A stretch of DNA of 64,000 nucleotides from positions 210,542-274,541 of the forward strand of contig CANIRZ010000001.1 in assembly GCA_947470185.1 (NCBI GenBank), written 5' to 3'. Source of the DNA: Sphingomonadales bacterium. Lineage in GTDB: Bacteria; Pseudomonadota; Alphaproteobacteria; Sphingomonadales; Sphingomonadaceae. Positions 38,440 through 48,996 of this stretch are shown piece after piece. Below the pieces are notes generated by a model, which was not told the origin of the DNA, ran no database searches, and worked only from the letters and a program-made list of their open reading frames with translations. The translations under genes and the position numbers were made by a program. Numbering within the stretch: the first letter of the stretch is position 1; the number at the start of each line of letters is the position of its first letter.

Positions 38440-38470
38440 TATCTGAATTTAGACTTTTTGAGGTAATGCC

Positions 38471-39763
38471 ATGAATAGCAATTTTGTCGTGAAACTGGCC
38501 ATGTCGACCGCCTTTGTGGCTATACCCGCAATGACTGCATCAGCCGCCGGAGCAGACAGTACGCGCAGAGAAATCGTAAAGAAGGCTCACTCCGAAAAGG
38601 CATCGCAATCGGCGAAAAAGGCCGAGCGTGCGATGGCCAAAAACAAGAGTGACCGCGCGTTGCAATTTGCTGAAATGGCGGTTGAGGCAGAGCCGCAAAA
38701 CTTGGAATACCGCGCGTTGCTGGCGCGGATATACATAGCCAATGGTCGCTTTGTTTCGGGTGAGCAAACGTTGATGGATGTGATGGAGCTTGGTCAAGTC
38801 GACTCGCGTACGGTCATCAGCTTAGCGCTGTGCCGCATTGCGCAGGGCAACACGGACGCCGCTATTTCGCTGATCCAGGCACATCGCTCACTTCTCCCAG
38901 TCAGCGATTATGGCTTGACCCTGGCATTGGCAGGGAGATCCGGTGACGCGATCATTATTTTGAATGAGGCCGTTCGCGCGGACAGCGCGTCGCCACGTAC
39001 ACGGCAAAACCTTGCTTTGGCGTACGCACTTGATGGTCGCTGGAGGGAAGCGCGCGTCATGGCATCGCAAGACATGGCGCAGGACAATGTTAATGAACGC
39101 ATTGCCGAATGGGCCCAGTTCACGCGTCCACGTGCGCATATGTTGCGCGTAGCTGGCTTGTTAAAGGTGCGTCCGGACATGGCTGATGCTGGCCAGCCTG
39201 TTCGCCTTGCGCTTAATTCTTCGGCATCTGCAGCATTTGCAGCGGCGACCCCTGGGCCTGATCTGGCCGTCACTGAACTCGCTGCGGTTGAACCAAGCCT
39301 TGTTGCCGAAAGCGCTGGCTTTTCCGGCATCGGAACAGACGTGAAAATCGCACCTGCGGTTCCAGCAGTTCCGAAATCAGAAGCGCCGTTGATTAGAGCA
39401 TCTTCGGCTCCCGTAAAACTGGCGCTTGCAGATGTGCCTGCTTCAAACATGACATCGGTCGGGGGTAGCCATCTGGTTCAGCTTGGCGCCTTTTCTTCAA
39501 CGGCCAGTGCGCAACCAGCTTGGAACAAATATTCGGTAAAATTCGGTGCATTGCATGGTTTTAAGTCGGCCAGCTCATCCGTAACGGTGAATGGAAAGAA
39601 ACTCACAAGGCTAGCGGCAGTGGGTTTTGGCAATGCTGCAAGCGCCAACGCGACCTGCAGCCAGATTAAATCTCAGGGCGGTGTGTGTTTTGTGGCTCTA
39701 AATATCGGAACCCAGTCGCTTCGTATGGCGCAAAGCGGCAAAGCAAAAATCGCGGCGCGGTAA
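38471..39763 (+). CDS. Exported TPR protein with C-terminal SPOR domain
   Basis: The 430-residue protein has a signal peptide (residues 1-26, ending ASAAG) and TPR-like repeats to about residue 215 (RALLARIYIANGRFVSGEQT). An alanine-rich linker leads to a SPOR domain (HLVQLGAFSSTASAQPAWNK to about residue 418). GAGGT lies before the ATG. It is third in the ParA cassette and resembles the divergent Sel1/SPOR protein in layout. A role at the septum or on peptidoglycan is likely from the SPOR domain; the link to ParA is by position. Confidence 0.87.
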   Translation: MNSNFVVKLAMSTAFVAIPAMTASAAGADSTRREIVKKAHSEKASQSAKKAERAMAKNKSDRALQFAEMAVEAEPQNLEYRALLARIYIANGRFVSGEQTLMDVMELGQVDSRTVISLALCRIAQGNTDAAISLIQAHRSLLPVSDYGLTLALAGRSGDAIIILNEAVRADSASPRTRQNLALAYALDGRWREARVMASQDMAQDNVNERIAEWAQFTRPRAHMLRVAGLLKVRPDMADAGQPVRLALNSSASAAFAAATPGPDLAVTELAAVEPSLVAESAGFSGIGTDVKIAPAVPAVPKSEAPLIRASSAPVKLALADVPASNMTSVGGSHLVQLGAFSSTASAQPAWNKYSVKFGALHGFKSASSSVTVNGKKLTRLAAVGFGNAASANATCSQIKSQGGVCFVALNIGTQSLRMAQSGKAKIAAR

Positions 39764-39772
39764 CAAACCTGT

Positions 39773-39788
39773 TTTAACGACCGTTAAA
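39773..39788. terminator. Small hairpin between convergent genes
   Basis: TTTAAC and GTTAAA form a six-base stem around a four-base loop, ten bases after the SPOR gene stop and before the dihydroorotase-like stop. It is A/T-rich and lacks a long T-run, so the call is weak. Confidence 0.35.
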
Positions 39789-39799
39789 GGGTGGCGGGT

Positions 39800-41017
39800 C
39801 TAGACAAGCTTGCCGCCCTTTAGCATATGGCGAACGCGCCCTTGAACGGGTAAGCGGTCAAACGGAGTATTTCCGGCCAATGCAGCCATACGGTCACCGT
39901 CGACCTGCCATGGCGCGTCTGGATCAATCAGGATCAGATCGGCCTCTTGCCCTTCTGCAATATGGCCTGCGTTCAATCCCAATATCTTTGCGGGGTTAGA
40001 TGCAAGGAGTTCAAACATTCGGCCGGTCGAGATGACATTGTCGCGCACAAGGTTGAGCGACAGTGCCAGCAACGTTTCTGCCCCCGCCATGCCAGGCGCG
40101 CTTTCGGAAAAAGGCAGCCGCTTGTCCTCTGGACCACGCGGGTCATGTCCGGATGCGATGACGTCAATGGTGCCATCGGCAATCGCAGCGATGCAGGCCA
40201 GTCGATCACTTTCCGGACGCAAGGGCGGCGAAAGGCGCGCAAAGGTGCGGAAATCGGAAATGGCGTTGTCCGATAAAAACAGATGTGCAGGCGTAATGCC
40301 ACACGTAACGTGCAGCCCTTTTGCCTTTGCGGCGCGGACGAGGTCAAGCCCGCGCGCTGTGGTGACTTGCCGAAAATGCACATGCGCGCCGCTTTCTTCA
40401 GCCAGCATAAGGTCGCGCGCGATGGCAAGCGTTTCAGCGACGATTGGTGCGCTTGAAAGACCAAGCAAAGTAGCCGTCTCGCCCGCAGTTGCCACGGCAT
40501 GACCAGCTACACCTGAATCTTCGCAATGCAGAATGACGGGAAGGTTAAGCGCGGCACAATATTGCATGATCCGCAGCATCACGCCGCTGTCGGATATCCA
40601 TTTGCGGCCAGTGGCAACGCCGATTGCGCCCGCCTCTTTCATTAGCGCAATTTCCGCCATCCGAAGCCCATCAAGCCCCTGGGTCGCAGCGGCGAGGGGA
40701 TGCACCCACAAATCAGGCTTACCCTTTAACGCAGCGAAGCGCACGGTGGCAGGATCGTCATGTACTGGCAACTGGTCGGGCATCAACGCCGCGCGGGTAA
40801 TCCCACCAAAGCGGAAGGCTGGCTTGTCCGTTTTGAACACGCCAAAATCTATAATGCCAGGCGCAACGATGAGCCCGCTTGCATCGACGTGATCCGCAAT
40901 GGGTGCAGCCTTGCCAACTGATGCAATTTTGCCGTCTTCAATATGCAGATGCAGAGGTTCGGCCTTGTCTGCGCCGGGCAATATGACATGGCCGTGAATG
41001 ATGTTGACGCCGGTCAT
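39800..41017 (-). CDS. pyrX: Dihydroorotase-like protein, probably non-catalytic (PyrX type)
   Basis: The 405-residue protein has the amidohydrolase scaffold of dihydroorotase. The metal motif normally DxHVH reads DFGVF, TPHHL reads TPAHL, and the catalytic DHAPH reads GHDPR, losing the aspartate. It therefore cannot bind metals normally. Such pseudo-dihydroorotases form a structural part of aspartate transcarbamoylase in pseudomonads. The ATG overlaps the pyrB stop, fitting a complex with PyrB. A true PyrC would be needed elsewhere. The name pyrX is by analogy. Confidence 0.8.
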   Translation of the reverse strand: MTGVNIIHGHVILPGADKAEPLHLHIEDGKIASVGKAAPIADHVDASGLIVAPGIIDFGVFKTDKPAFRFGGITRAALMPDQLPVHDDPATVRFAALKGKPDLWVHPLAAATQGLDGLRMAEIALMKEAGAIGVATGRKWISDSGVMLRIMQYCAALNLPVILHCEDSGVAGHAVATAGETATLLGLSSAPIVAETLAIARDLMLAEESGAHVHFRQVTTARGLDLVRAAKAKGLHVTCGITPAHLFLSDNAISDFRTFARLSPPLRPESDRLACIAAIADGTIDVIASGHDPRGPEDKRLPFSESAPGMAGAETLLALSLNLVRDNVISTGRMFELLASNPAKILGLNAGHIAEGQEADLILIDPDAPWQVDGDRMAALAGNTPFDRLPVQGRVRHMLKGGKLV

Positions 41018-42009
41018 GCCCAGCCCTCCTGACCGCGCGCTTTGCGGGTCAATACATCGAGGCAGGCCATGCGCACGGCAACACCCATTTCAACCTGTTC
41101 GATAATGGCTGAGCGTTCGACATGGTCCGCTACGCTGCTTGCGATTTCAACGCCTCTGTTCATGGGGCCGGGGTGCATGACCAGTGCGTCAGGCTTGGCC
41201 AATGCAAGCCGCCGTTCGTCGAGGCCATAAAGATGGAAATATTCACGCGGCGAGGGAATGAAATCGCCCTGCATGCGCTCGCTTTGAAGGCGCAGCATCA
41301 TGATCACGTCGGCCCCGTTGAGCGCCGCATCGAAATTGCTGAAGGGAATAGCGCCAAAGGCCTCTATGCCGCTGGGCATCAGGGCCGGAGGCGCAACGAC
41401 GCGGACTTCTGCGCCGAGCGATTTGAGGCAAAACAGGTTCGACCGCGCAACGCGGCTATGCAGGACATCACCGCAAATGACCACGGTCTGACCTTCTATT
41501 TTGCCTTTGCGGCGCATGATGGTCAGCGCGTCGAGCAAAGCCTGTGTCGGGTGTTCGTGGCTGCCGTCTCCAGCGTTCAGGACTGGGCAGTCGACCTTGC
41601 TCGAAATCAATTGGACCGCGCCCGAACTGCCATGGCGAATCACAATGGCATCAGCGCGCATGGCATTCAATGTCATAGCGGTATCAATAAGCGTCTCGCC
41701 CTTTTTCACGCTCGATTGCGCAGCATGCATATTGACCACGTCAGCACCAAGCCGCTTTCCAGCGATTTCGAAAGACAATAATGTACGCGTTGAATTTTCG
41801 AAAAAGGCATTGATGATCGTTAGACCCGAAAGCCTATCATCATGCTTTGCGGCGCCAGAGCGGTTCAAGACCACCCATTGCTGCGCCTCTTTCAGGATGT
41901 AGAGGATTTCCCATTTCTGAAGACCGGCGATACCAAGCAAATGCTTGTGCGGAAAGGCATCCGACCCGCTTGGAAAGCTGTCGGCGGCAAAGGGCTGTGT
42001 CCATGTCAT
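41014..42009 (-). CDS. pyrB: Aspartate carbamoyltransferase catalytic chain
   Basis: The protein has 331 residues from the ATG at 42009, with AAGGG ten bases upstream; a TTG at 42048 is also in frame. The carbamoyl phosphate loop [13 protein letters not shown], the motif [14 protein letters not shown] and the C-terminal [11 protein letters not shown] are all intact. It makes carbamoyl aspartate in pyrimidine synthesis. It is followed, with a four-base overlap, by the dihydroorotase-like gene whose product may stabilise it. Confidence 0.96.
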   Translation of the reverse strand: MTWTQPFAADSFPSGSDAFPHKHLLGIAGLQKWEILYILKEAQQWVVLNRSGAAKHDDRLSGLTIINAFFENSTRTLLSFEIAGKRLGADVVNMHAAQSSVKKGETLIDTAMTLNAMRADAIVIRHGSSGAVQLISSKVDCPVLNAGDGSHEHPTQALLDALTIMRRKGKIEGQTVVICGDVLHSRVARSNLFCLKSLGAEVRVVAPPALMPSGIEAFGAIPFSNFDAALNGADVIMMLRLQSERMQGDFIPSPREYFHLYGLDERRLALAKPDALVMHPGPMNRGVEIASSVADHVERSAIIEQVEMGVAVRMACLDVLTRKARGQEGWA

Positions 42010-42130
42010 TAAAGCGATGCCCTTAATGGGGATTTGGGTGAGACTCAATCATTTTGTGGGATGTGCAATGCTTGCCAAAGCCATCACGCTGAACTTGTTG
42101 CAGCATCTTACTTTTGGACGACGCAACTAA

Positions 42131-42155
42131 GTCCCTAAATCAAGTTCGGGGGGAC
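42131..42155. repeat. Intergenic inverted repeat between ruvX and pyrB
   Basis: GTCCC and GGGAC flank 15 bases that contain CAAGTTCGG. Just beyond it lies a tandem GGGTGACGGGTGACGG (near 42168), whose core also occurs after phrB near 32626. It could be a remnant of a dispersed palindromic element or a hairpin in the ruvX-pyrB transcript. Confidence 0.35.
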
Positions 42156-42196
42156 GGAGCCATGGTAAGGGTGACGGGTGACGGTTGTGCTGCCCG

Positions 42197-42658
42197 CTAG
42201 CCAAGGGTTAAAGCATCAATCGCGCCTTGCAGGATAAACGCCGCAGCCCCGCTGTCGATTTTCTCAGCGCGTTTAGCGCGGCTCATGTCAGCGGCGATCA
42301 TATCACGTTCGACGGCCTGCGTGGACCAGCGTTCGTCGCGCAGCAATATAGGCAGGCCAAGATCTTCAATGTTGCGCGCAAATGCCCGGCTTGATTGGCT
42401 GCGCGGGCTTTCACTTCCATCCATGTTGAGCGGCAAACCAATGACAATGCCACGCGTCGGACGGGTCGCAATTGCGGCCTGCAGCTCAAACTTGTCCTTC
42501 GTAAACTTGCTGCGCTTGATCAAGTCAGCAGGCGAGGCAAAGGTCCAGCCAGCGTCACAAAAAGCGGTGCCAATAGTCTTGCTGCCGACATCAAGCCCAA
42601 TCAGCACGCCACCTTCAGGCAATTGAGTGCGAAAGTCGGAAACCGATTCATAAATCAT
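42197..42658 (-). CDS. ruvX: Putative pre-16S rRNA nuclease / Holliday junction resolvase-like protein YqgF
   Basis: The protein has 153 residues from the ATG at 42658, which overlaps the preceding gene's TGA (ATGA); the open frame allows nine more. RNase H-like fold motifs are present: [14 protein letters not shown] with the first acidic residue, [14 protein letters not shown] and [12 protein letters not shown]. In E. coli YqgF matures the 16S rRNA 5' end. It lies upstream of pyrB on the same strand, an order common in sphingomonads. Confidence 0.93.
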   Translation of the reverse strand: MIYESVSDFRTQLPEGGVLIGLDVGSKTIGTAFCDAGWTFASPADLIKRSKFTKDKFELQAAIATRPTRGIVIGLPLNMDGSESPRSQSSRAFARNIEDLGLPILLRDERWSTQAVERDMIAADMSRAKRAEKIDSGAAAFILQGAIDALTLG

Positions 42659-43764
42659 TTTTGCAGATATTTCCGCAGCCGCCATGCAGCATCCGCCCGG
42701 ACATTGGCCCAGAATAGAGGAAAATCATACACATGATAATTGTTGCCGGGCAGGACATAGGGACCAATCTCCGGCGGGTCGCCAATTAGCAAAAAGCCTT
42801 TATTATCGCAGCGGGCAGGCACCGCGCCCACAATCAATGCGCCAGTTATCATCTTATCGTCCGGCTTCAATGTGCCGAGATTTGCCTTCATCACAGCAGC
42901 AGGTGCGGCACCACCATTTAACGGATTAGTACATAACATAGCTGTGTTCTTGCGCGGCTGCCCGGTAAAGCCGTTGGTGGCGTTGTAGACTTTAACCATA
43001 CGGTCATATTCGGCGGGTTCGGCAAAGCTCTGCCACGCCATGATGCAGCCAGTGTCATCGGGGCCCGTGCAGGCAGGTAGCCCCATTTTAGGCATGTCAG
43101 CGGTTACCGAGACTGGCCAACCAACAACATAGGCTGCGACAATCCGCTTTGCGATTGGTTTGCCAGCGACGCGGTCTTTTAACAAATGCGTGAGGTGCAG
43201 CGCGCCTTGGCTGTGGCCTGCCAATATGATCGGGCGGTCTTTTTGGACTTTTGCCACAAATTCATCAAAAGCTAGCAAAATGTCCTGATACGCGGCGTCG
43301 AGTGCCTGCTGGCCTTCTGGCTTTGTCGTCAGAAACGCACCAATTGCGGCCTGACGGTAGCGCGGCGCCCACATTTCGCCAGCGCTCGCAAAAGGGGATG
43401 CAAGGCCACGCAAGAAAAGCCGGGCACGGTCCTGCGATTCTGTGTCATTGAGGGGCGCGTTCCAATAATCCCTGCCGATATACGACGTTGGATGGACAAA
43501 AAATATAGCGGCAGACCCAGTTATCTCTGCCTTAGCCGCACCAGTCGGTAGCCAATCTGCTGGATTGCCAATTTTGCCGGGGCGGGCGAACCACATATCA
43601 TTGCCCGCATATTTGCTGGGTTCAAACGCCGCCTGCTTTTCAAATTTGGCGGTCGGGACAAAGGCAAGTTCTGTCAGTTCGCTTTCATAAATGCGGATAA
43701 TGAAACCGCCCGCAATAACGAGAACGATGAGTGCTGCGACGATGTATAAAAATTTACGAGCCAA
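42655..43764 (-). CDS. DUF3089 alpha/beta hydrolase-like protein
   Basis: The 369-residue protein starts with a membrane helix or uncleaved signal (residues 4-24, [16 protein letters not shown]). A hydrolase fold follows with the nucleophile motif GHSQGALHL near residue 180. The segment [19 protein letters not shown] and the [13 protein letters not shown] ending fit DUF3089. The substrate is unknown; it is likely membrane-anchored on the periplasmic side. It is the first gene of the unit continuing with ruvX, pyrB and pyrX. Confidence 0.85.
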   Translation of the reverse strand: MARKFLYIVAALIVLVIAGGFIIRIYESELTELAFVPTAKFEKQAAFEPSKYAGNDMWFARPGKIGNPADWLPTGAAKAEITGSAAIFFVHPTSYIGRDYWNAPLNDTESQDRARLFLRGLASPFASAGEMWAPRYRQAAIGAFLTTKPEGQQALDAAYQDILLAFDEFVAKVQKDRPIILAGHSQGALHLTHLLKDRVAGKPIAKRIVAAYVVGWPVSVTADMPKMGLPACTGPDDTGCIMAWQSFAEPAEYDRMVKVYNATNGFTGQPRKNTAMLCTNPLNGGAAPAAVMKANLGTLKPDDKMITGALIVGAVPARCDNKGFLLIGDPPEIGPYVLPGNNYHVYDFPLFWANVRADAAWRLRKYLQK

Positions 43765-43904
43765 GTTTATGTCCTGAGATTTTGAGCCGATTTAGCGGAT
43801 TGGACGGAAATAGCATCGGAAAATTGAACGGGGGCTGAAAGATTAGGTCTATACCCCAAGCTTTTCCGTTGAAGCATAGCAGGCGCAATGCTAGCGGCTG
43901 GCTC

Positions 43905-44192
43905 ATGTCTGTAGATAAAGATACCGTGAACAAAATCGCACGGCTTTCGCGTATCGCGATTAGCGATGCTGAGGCTGACAAGATGGTCGGCGAACTCAAT
44001 GGCATTCTTGCCTGGGTGGAGCAATTGGGGGAGGTCGACGTTACCGGCGTTGAGCCGATGACGGCCGTCATCCCCAACACGCTCCGCCTGCGTGACGACG
44101 TCGTCACAGATGGCGACGTGCGCGATAAGGTACTTGCCAATGCGCCAGCCAAAGAAGGCAGCTTTTTTGGCGTGCCTAAGGTGATCGAATAA
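43905..44192 (+). CDS. gatC: Asp-tRNA(Asn)/Glu-tRNA(Gln) amidotransferase subunit C
   Basis: The protein has 95 residues from the ATG at 43905 ([19 protein letters not shown]), which matches GatC length; an upstream extension of 12 residues is not conserved in style. The motif [22 protein letters not shown] and the ending [11 protein letters not shown], which belts GatA and GatB together, are clear. Its TAA overlaps the gatA ATG. Confidence 0.95.
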   Translation: MSVDKDTVNKIARLSRIAISDAEADKMVGELNGILAWVEQLGEVDVTGVEPMTAVIPNTLRLRDDVVTDGDVRDKVLANAPAKEGSFFGVPKVIE

Positions 44193-45676
44193 TGACTGAT
44201 TTTTCAAGACTTGGCGTGGCCGCCATCCGCGAAGGCGTGGCCGATGGTGCATTCAAGGCGGTGGAGGTCGCTGAAGCTTTGAATGCACGTGTGTCGGCGG
44301 CAAAGGCCCTCAACGCGTTCATCATAGAAACGCCCGAAAAGGCAATCGAGGCTGCGCAGGCAGTTGATGCTGACCGCGCCGCTGGCAAGCCGCTTGGCAA
44401 AATGGCGGGTGTGCCCATTGGCATGAAGGATCTTTTTTGCACGGAAGGCGTGCAGACAACGGCCGCAAGCCATATCCTCGAAGGCTTTGTGCCGACCTAT
44501 GAGTCGACCGTGTCGGCGAATTTGTGGAAGGCTGGGGCAGGGATGCTCGGTAAGCTGAACATGGACCAATTCGCCATGGGATCGTCGAACGAGACCAGCT
44601 ATTTCGGTAATGTCATTTCACCATGGCGCCGCAATGACGGCGGCAATGCCGCACTTGCGCCCGGTGGCTCATCAGGTGGTTCGTCATCGGCCATTGCTGC
44701 GCGTTTGTGCCCGGCGGCGACGGGAACGGACACCGGTGGCTCGATTCGTCAGCCTGCGGCGTTCGTGGGCATTAGCGGCATCAAGCCAACCTATGGCCGC
44801 TGCTCGCGCTGGGGCGTGGTGGCATTTGCCAGTTCGCTTGATCAAGCAGGCCCAATGGCACGCGACGTGCGTGACTGCGCAATCATGCTGGAGGCAATGG
44901 CAGGCTTTGACCCGAAGGATTCGACGTCGCTCGATCTGCCAGTGCCTGCATGGGAGGCTGGCCTTAACAGCGATCTTAAGGGCAAGCGCATTGGCATTCC
45001 CAAGGAGTATCGCTTGGATGGTATCGACGAAGATATCTCCAAGATGTGGGATAATGGCATAGCTTGGTTGAAAGATGCAGGCGCCGAAATCGTTGATATC
45101 AGCTTGCCGCACACAAAATACGCGTTGCCCGCTTATTATATTATCGCGCCTGCCGAAGCGTCGTCAAACCTTGCACGCTATGACGGCGTGCGTTTTGGCT
45201 TGCGCGACTTGCCTGAAGGCGCTGGCTTGCAGGATATGTATGCCGCCACGCGCGCCGCAGGTTTTGGTGAAGAGGTCCGCCGCCGTATCATGATCGGCAC
45301 TTATGTGCTCAGCGCAGGTTTCTATGATGCCTATTATACGCAAGCCCAAAAGGTCCGCGCTTTGATCGCGCGCGATTTTGACAATGCATGGGCAAGCTGC
45401 GACCTCATCCTTGCGCCAACCGCACCAAGCGCGGCGTTTGGTTTGGGTGAGAAGAACGCCGACCCGCTGTCGATGTATCTGAACGACGTGTTTGCTGTGC
45501 CAGCCTCGCTGGCTGGACTGCCCGCAATGTCTGTTCCCGGCGGTCTTTCAAAAGAAGGCTTACCGATGGGGCTTCAGATTATCGGCAAAGCTCTTGATGA
45601 ACAGGCTGTGCTCAATGCAGGCCTAGCCATCGAGCAGCGTTCAGGATTTACGGCGGAAGCCGGAGAGTGGTGGTAA
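44192..45676 (+). CDS. gatA: Asp-tRNA(Asn)/Glu-tRNA(Gln) amidotransferase subunit A
   Basis: The 494-residue protein is an amidase-signature enzyme. The catalytic lysine lies in [10 protein letters not shown], and the glycine-serine-rich stretch [13 protein letters not shown] and [12 protein letters not shown] supply the two serines. GatA releases ammonia from glutamine for transamidation of mischarged tRNA. It overlaps gatC and is followed by gatB after one base, so all three subunits are made together. Confidence 0.97.
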   Translation: MTDFSRLGVAAIREGVADGAFKAVEVAEALNARVSAAKALNAFIIETPEKAIEAAQAVDADRAAGKPLGKMAGVPIGMKDLFCTEGVQTTAASHILEGFVPTYESTVSANLWKAGAGMLGKLNMDQFAMGSSNETSYFGNVISPWRRNDGGNAALAPGGSSGGSSSAIAARLCPAATGTDTGGSIRQPAAFVGISGIKPTYGRCSRWGVVAFASSLDQAGPMARDVRDCAIMLEAMAGFDPKDSTSLDLPVPAWEAGLNSDLKGKRIGIPKEYRLDGIDEDISKMWDNGIAWLKDAGAEIVDISLPHTKYALPAYYIIAPAEASSNLARYDGVRFGLRDLPEGAGLQDMYAATRAAGFGEEVRRRIMIGTYVLSAGFYDAYYTQAQKVRALIARDFDNAWASCDLILAPTAPSAAFGLGEKNADPLSMYLNDVFAVPASLAGLPAMSVPGGLSKEGLPMGLQIIGKALDEQAVLNAGLAIEQRSGFTAEAGEWW

Positions 45677-45677
45677 T

Positions 45678-47144
45678 ATGACTGAATACCGGATCCAGGG
45701 AAACACAGGCGAATGGGAGGTCGTGATTGGCCTCGAGGTGCATGCGCAGGTGACCAGCGAATCCAAGCTGTTTTCCGGCTCCTCGACCGGCTTTGGTGCC
45801 GAGCCGAACAGCCATGTCAGCCTTGTCGACGCCGCGATGCCAGGCATGTTGCCTGTGCCCAACCGTGAATGTCTGCGTCAGGCCGTGCGCACTGGCATGG
45901 CGATAAATGCGCAGATCAATCGATGGTCGCGGTTCGACCGGAAGAATTATTTCTACGCCGATTTGCCGCAAGGCTACCAGATTTCACAGCTTTATCACCC
46001 GATTGTGGGCGAAGGCGAAATTGAAGTTACGCTCAACGAAAAAGACCCCGACAGCGTGGTTAAGACAATCGGCATCGAACGAATCCATGTCGAGCAGGAC
46101 GCAGGTAAACTGATGCATGACCAGCATCCGACAATGTCGTTTGTCGATCTCAACCGCTCGGGTGTCGCATTAATGGAAATCGTATCACGCCCCGATATGC
46201 GCAGCCCGCAAGAGGCAGGGGCCTATGTCAAAAAACTGCGCTCGATCCTGCGTTATGTTGGGTCGTGCGATGGCAATATGGAACAAGGATCGATGCGCGC
46301 AGACGTCAACGTGTCGGTCCGTAAGCCTGGCGGAGATCTTGGCACGCGTACCGAGACGAAGAACGTCAACTCGATCCGCTTCATGATGCAAGCGATTGAG
46401 TATGAGGCGCAGCGTCAGGTCGACCTCATTGAAAGCGGCGGCGCTGTTGTGCAGGAAACACGGCTGTTCGATGCCAACAAGATGGAAACGCGTTCAATGC
46501 GCTCGAAAGAGGACGCGCATGATTATCGGTATTTCCCTGACCCCGATTTGTTGCCGGTGGAATTGGACGACGCGTTTCTGGAGGAATGTCGTGCGTCCTT
46601 GCCTGAGCTTCCCGATGCCAAGCGCGCGCGCTACGAGTCATTGGGCCTGACGGCCTATAATGCTGCCGTTTTGACCGCAGAGGCGGAGACTGCATTCTGG
46701 TTCGAAGATTTGTTGGCTGAGGGCGTGGATGCAAAACAGGGCTCCAACTGGCTGATGTCTGAACTGTTTGGTGCACTGAACAAGTTGGGCAAAACGCTTG
46801 ATGAAAGCCCGGTTAGCCCGAAACAGGCTGCTGAGCTCCTGCGGCTCGTCGCCGACGGTACGATCAGCGGTAGCATATCCAAGCAGGTCTTTGAAATCAT
46901 GCTGGAGACAGGGCAGGCGGCATCAGCAATTGTCGAGGAAAAGGGCCTGAAGCAAACCAGCGATACCGGCGCGATTGAGGCAGAAATCGCTAAAATCATG
47001 GCTGCGAATGAAGACAAAGTGACCGAATACCGATCGGGCAAAGACAAGTTGTTCGGCTTCTTCGTGGGGCAAACAATGAAGGCAATGCAGGGCAAGGCCA
47101 ATCCGCAGATCATCAACGATCTGTTGAAAAAGGCGCTTGGTTGA
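45678..47144 (+). CDS. gatB: Asp-tRNA(Asn)/Glu-tRNA(Gln) amidotransferase subunit B
   Basis: The 488-residue protein has the GatB kinase-like domain ([42 protein letters not shown]). A C-terminal YqeY-like tail follows ([20 protein letters not shown]). GatB activates the glutamyl or aspartyl group on tRNA with ATP before amidation. It is the third gene of gatCAB, and a tRNA-Leu gene follows after 105 bases. Confidence 0.97.
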   Translation: MTEYRIQGNTGEWEVVIGLEVHAQVTSESKLFSGSSTGFGAEPNSHVSLVDAAMPGMLPVPNRECLRQAVRTGMAINAQINRWSRFDRKNYFYADLPQGYQISQLYHPIVGEGEIEVTLNEKDPDSVVKTIGIERIHVEQDAGKLMHDQHPTMSFVDLNRSGVALMEIVSRPDMRSPQEAGAYVKKLRSILRYVGSCDGNMEQGSMRADVNVSVRKPGGDLGTRTETKNVNSIRFMMQAIEYEAQRQVDLIESGGAVVQETRLFDANKMETRSMRSKEDAHDYRYFPDPDLLPVELDDAFLEECRASLPELPDAKRARYESLGLTAYNAAVLTAEAETAFWFEDLLAEGVDAKQGSNWLMSELFGALNKLGKTLDESPVSPKQAAELLRLVADGTISGSISKQVFEIMLETGQAASAIVEEKGLKQTSDTGAIEAEIAKIMAANEDKVTEYRSGKDKLFGFFVGQTMKAMQGKANPQIINDLLKKALG

Positions 47145-47249
47145 CACGGGCAGGAGGCGACAGCGGTGCATTTGCCGCTTCTCCCCTTGCCCCGCCGCGG
47201 CTTTCCCGTTAGGGGCTCTCGTCGTTTGTGAAACGGCAGCTGTTCGTAA

Positions 47250-47334
47250 GCGGGCGTGGCGGAATTGGTAGACGCACCAGATTTAGGTTCTGGCATCGCA
47301 AGGTGTGGGGGTTCGAGTCCCTTCGCCCGCACCA
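47250..47334 (+). tRNA. tRNA-Leu (anticodon UAG)
   Basis: An 85-base class II tRNA is visible. The seven-base acceptor stem GCGGGCG pairs with CGCCCGC, followed by A and an encoded CCA. The anticodon arm is CCAGA-TTTAGGT-TCTGG with anticodon TAG. A long variable arm (ATCGCAAGGTGT region) and the T arm GGGGGTTCGAGTCCC complete it. It would read CUA and other CUN codons. Confidence 0.96.
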
Positions 47335-47427
47335 CGAAAAAGGGACGTTCCCGGCTGTCGTTGAACCCGAAAGCCATTTAACAGTTTTTGGCAGGCCAGA
47401 GGGCCCGCCGTAGATAGAGAAGAAAAC

Positions 47428-48927
47428 ATGCAGACCGTCGAGACACAGAATGAAGGCCTGAAGCGCGCTTATCGCATGACGATTTCCGCAAAGGACGTTG
47501 AATCCCGCATTGATGCCGAGGTGAAGAAAATTGCACCTCAAGTGCGTATGCCCGGTTTCCGTGCAGGCAAGGTTCCTGCCAATCTGGTCAAGAAGATGCA
47601 CAAGGATTCGTTGCTTCAGGACGCCCTCAACAGTTCAATTCAGGAAGGCGTCCAAAAAGCGATTTCCGACAACAAACTGCGTCCAGCGACTCAGCCACAT
47701 GTCCACCTTGGTGAAGATTATGCGCCCGGCAAAGACGCGGTTGTCGACTTCCATCTGGAAATCCTGCCTGCGATTGCAGCGCCATCTATCGATAACATCA
47801 AGCTTGAGCGCCTAATTGTTGATGTTAGCGATGCGCAGGTTGACGAATCGATCCTAAAGCTTGCCCAAGGCCAAAAGAGCTTTGAAGCAGCCGATAAGAA
47901 ATATGCTGCCAAAATGGGCGACAGTGTCGTTATCGATTTTGAAGGCAAGGTTGACGGCGTGCCTTTCGAAGGCGGCAAGGGCGAAGGCATGGCGGTAGAG
48001 CTTGGCTCGGGCCAGTTGATCCCGGGCTTCGAAGACCAATTGGTTGGGGTGAAAGCCAATGACGAGAAGGTACTGAACGTGACCTTCCCGGAAGATTACA
48101 ACGCCGAAAATCTGAAGGGTAAGGCCGCAACCTTTGATATCGTTGTCAACGAAGTGCGCAAGCCAGTCGAAGCTAAGGCCGACGACAATCTTGCCAAAAT
48201 GTTCGGCCTAGATGGCATCGACAAGCTTCGCGAACTGATGAAGGTTCAGGTTGAGCAAGAACATAACGGCCTGACCCGCACTTACATGAAGCGCCAGCTG
48301 CTTGATCAGCTTGCCGCCGATCATGATTTCGACGTACCGCCATCAATGGTCGAAGCTGAATTTGAACAGATTTGGGCACAGTTGGAGCAGGAAGCTGCGC
48401 GTGAAGAAGACGCTGAAGCCGCGAAAAAGGAAATGGAAGCAGAACGCGAAGAGTATCGCGACATCGCCGTCCGTCGTGTGCGTCTTGGCCTGTTGCTCTC
48501 TGAAATCGGTCAAGCCAATGGCGTTGAAGTCAGCTCGCAGGAAATGAACATGCTCGTGCAGCAAGCTGCGCAGCAATATCGCCCTGAAGAGCGTCAGCGT
48601 TTTGTGCAGTATTTGCAGGAAAACCCGATGGCAGCGGCCCAGCTACGCGCGCCGATGTTTGAAGACAAGGTAGTGGACTTCCTGTTCGACAAGGCGACTG
48701 TTTCGGAAAAGACCGTGACTAAGGATGTGCTTGAAGCGGCAATCGAGGCAGAACCAGAAGCTAAGCCAGCTGCCAAGAAGAAGGTTCCAGCGAAAAAGGC
48801 CGCAGCAAAGGAAGAAGCACCTGCAAAGGAAGCGAAGCCTGCTGCAAAGAAGGCCGCTCCTAAAAAGGATGCCGAAGCCGCACCGGCCAAGAAGGCGCCT
48901 GCCAAAAAAGCTGCGCCTAAGAAATAA
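47428..48927 (+). CDS. tig: Trigger factor with lysine/alanine-rich C-terminal tail
   Basis: The 499-residue protein has the ribosome-binding N-domain with the signature VRMPGFRAGKVP, a peptidyl-prolyl isomerase domain (DSVVIDFEGKVDGVPFEGG) and the helical C-domain. From about residue 440 it adds a tail of lysine, alanine and proline repeats (AKKKVPAKKAAAKEEAPAKE and on), about 55 residues longer than usual. Trigger factor shields nascent chains at the exit tunnel. clpP and clpX follow as in many bacteria. Confidence 0.96.
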   Translation: MQTVETQNEGLKRAYRMTISAKDVESRIDAEVKKIAPQVRMPGFRAGKVPANLVKKMHKDSLLQDALNSSIQEGVQKAISDNKLRPATQPHVHLGEDYAPGKDAVVDFHLEILPAIAAPSIDNIKLERLIVDVSDAQVDESILKLAQGQKSFEAADKKYAAKMGDSVVIDFEGKVDGVPFEGGKGEGMAVELGSGQLIPGFEDQLVGVKANDEKVLNVTFPEDYNAENLKGKAATFDIVVNEVRKPVEAKADDNLAKMFGLDGIDKLRELMKVQVEQEHNGLTRTYMKRQLLDQLAADHDFDVPPSMVEAEFEQIWAQLEQEAAREEDAEAAKKEMEAEREEYRDIAVRRVRLGLLLSEIGQANGVEVSSQEMNMLVQQAAQQYRPEERQRFVQYLQENPMAAAQLRAPMFEDKVVDFLFDKATVSEKTVTKDVLEAAIEAEPEAKPAAKKKVPAKKAAAKEEAPAKEAKPAAKKAAPKKDAEAAPAKKAPAKKAAPKK

Positions 48928-48947
48928 TCGTCCTGCTTTGGACAAAC

Positions 48948-48980
48948 GAAAGGGCCCCGGGAATTCTGGGGCCTTTCTCG
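48948..48980 (+). terminator. Terminator after tig
   Basis: GGCCCC pairs with GGGGCC, extended by A/T pairs with one bulge, around a nine-base loop and followed by TTTCTCGTTT. It starts 21 bases after the tig stop and should separate tig from clpP transcription. Confidence 0.65.
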
Positions 48981-48996
48981 TTTCGGCGGGTCCTGC

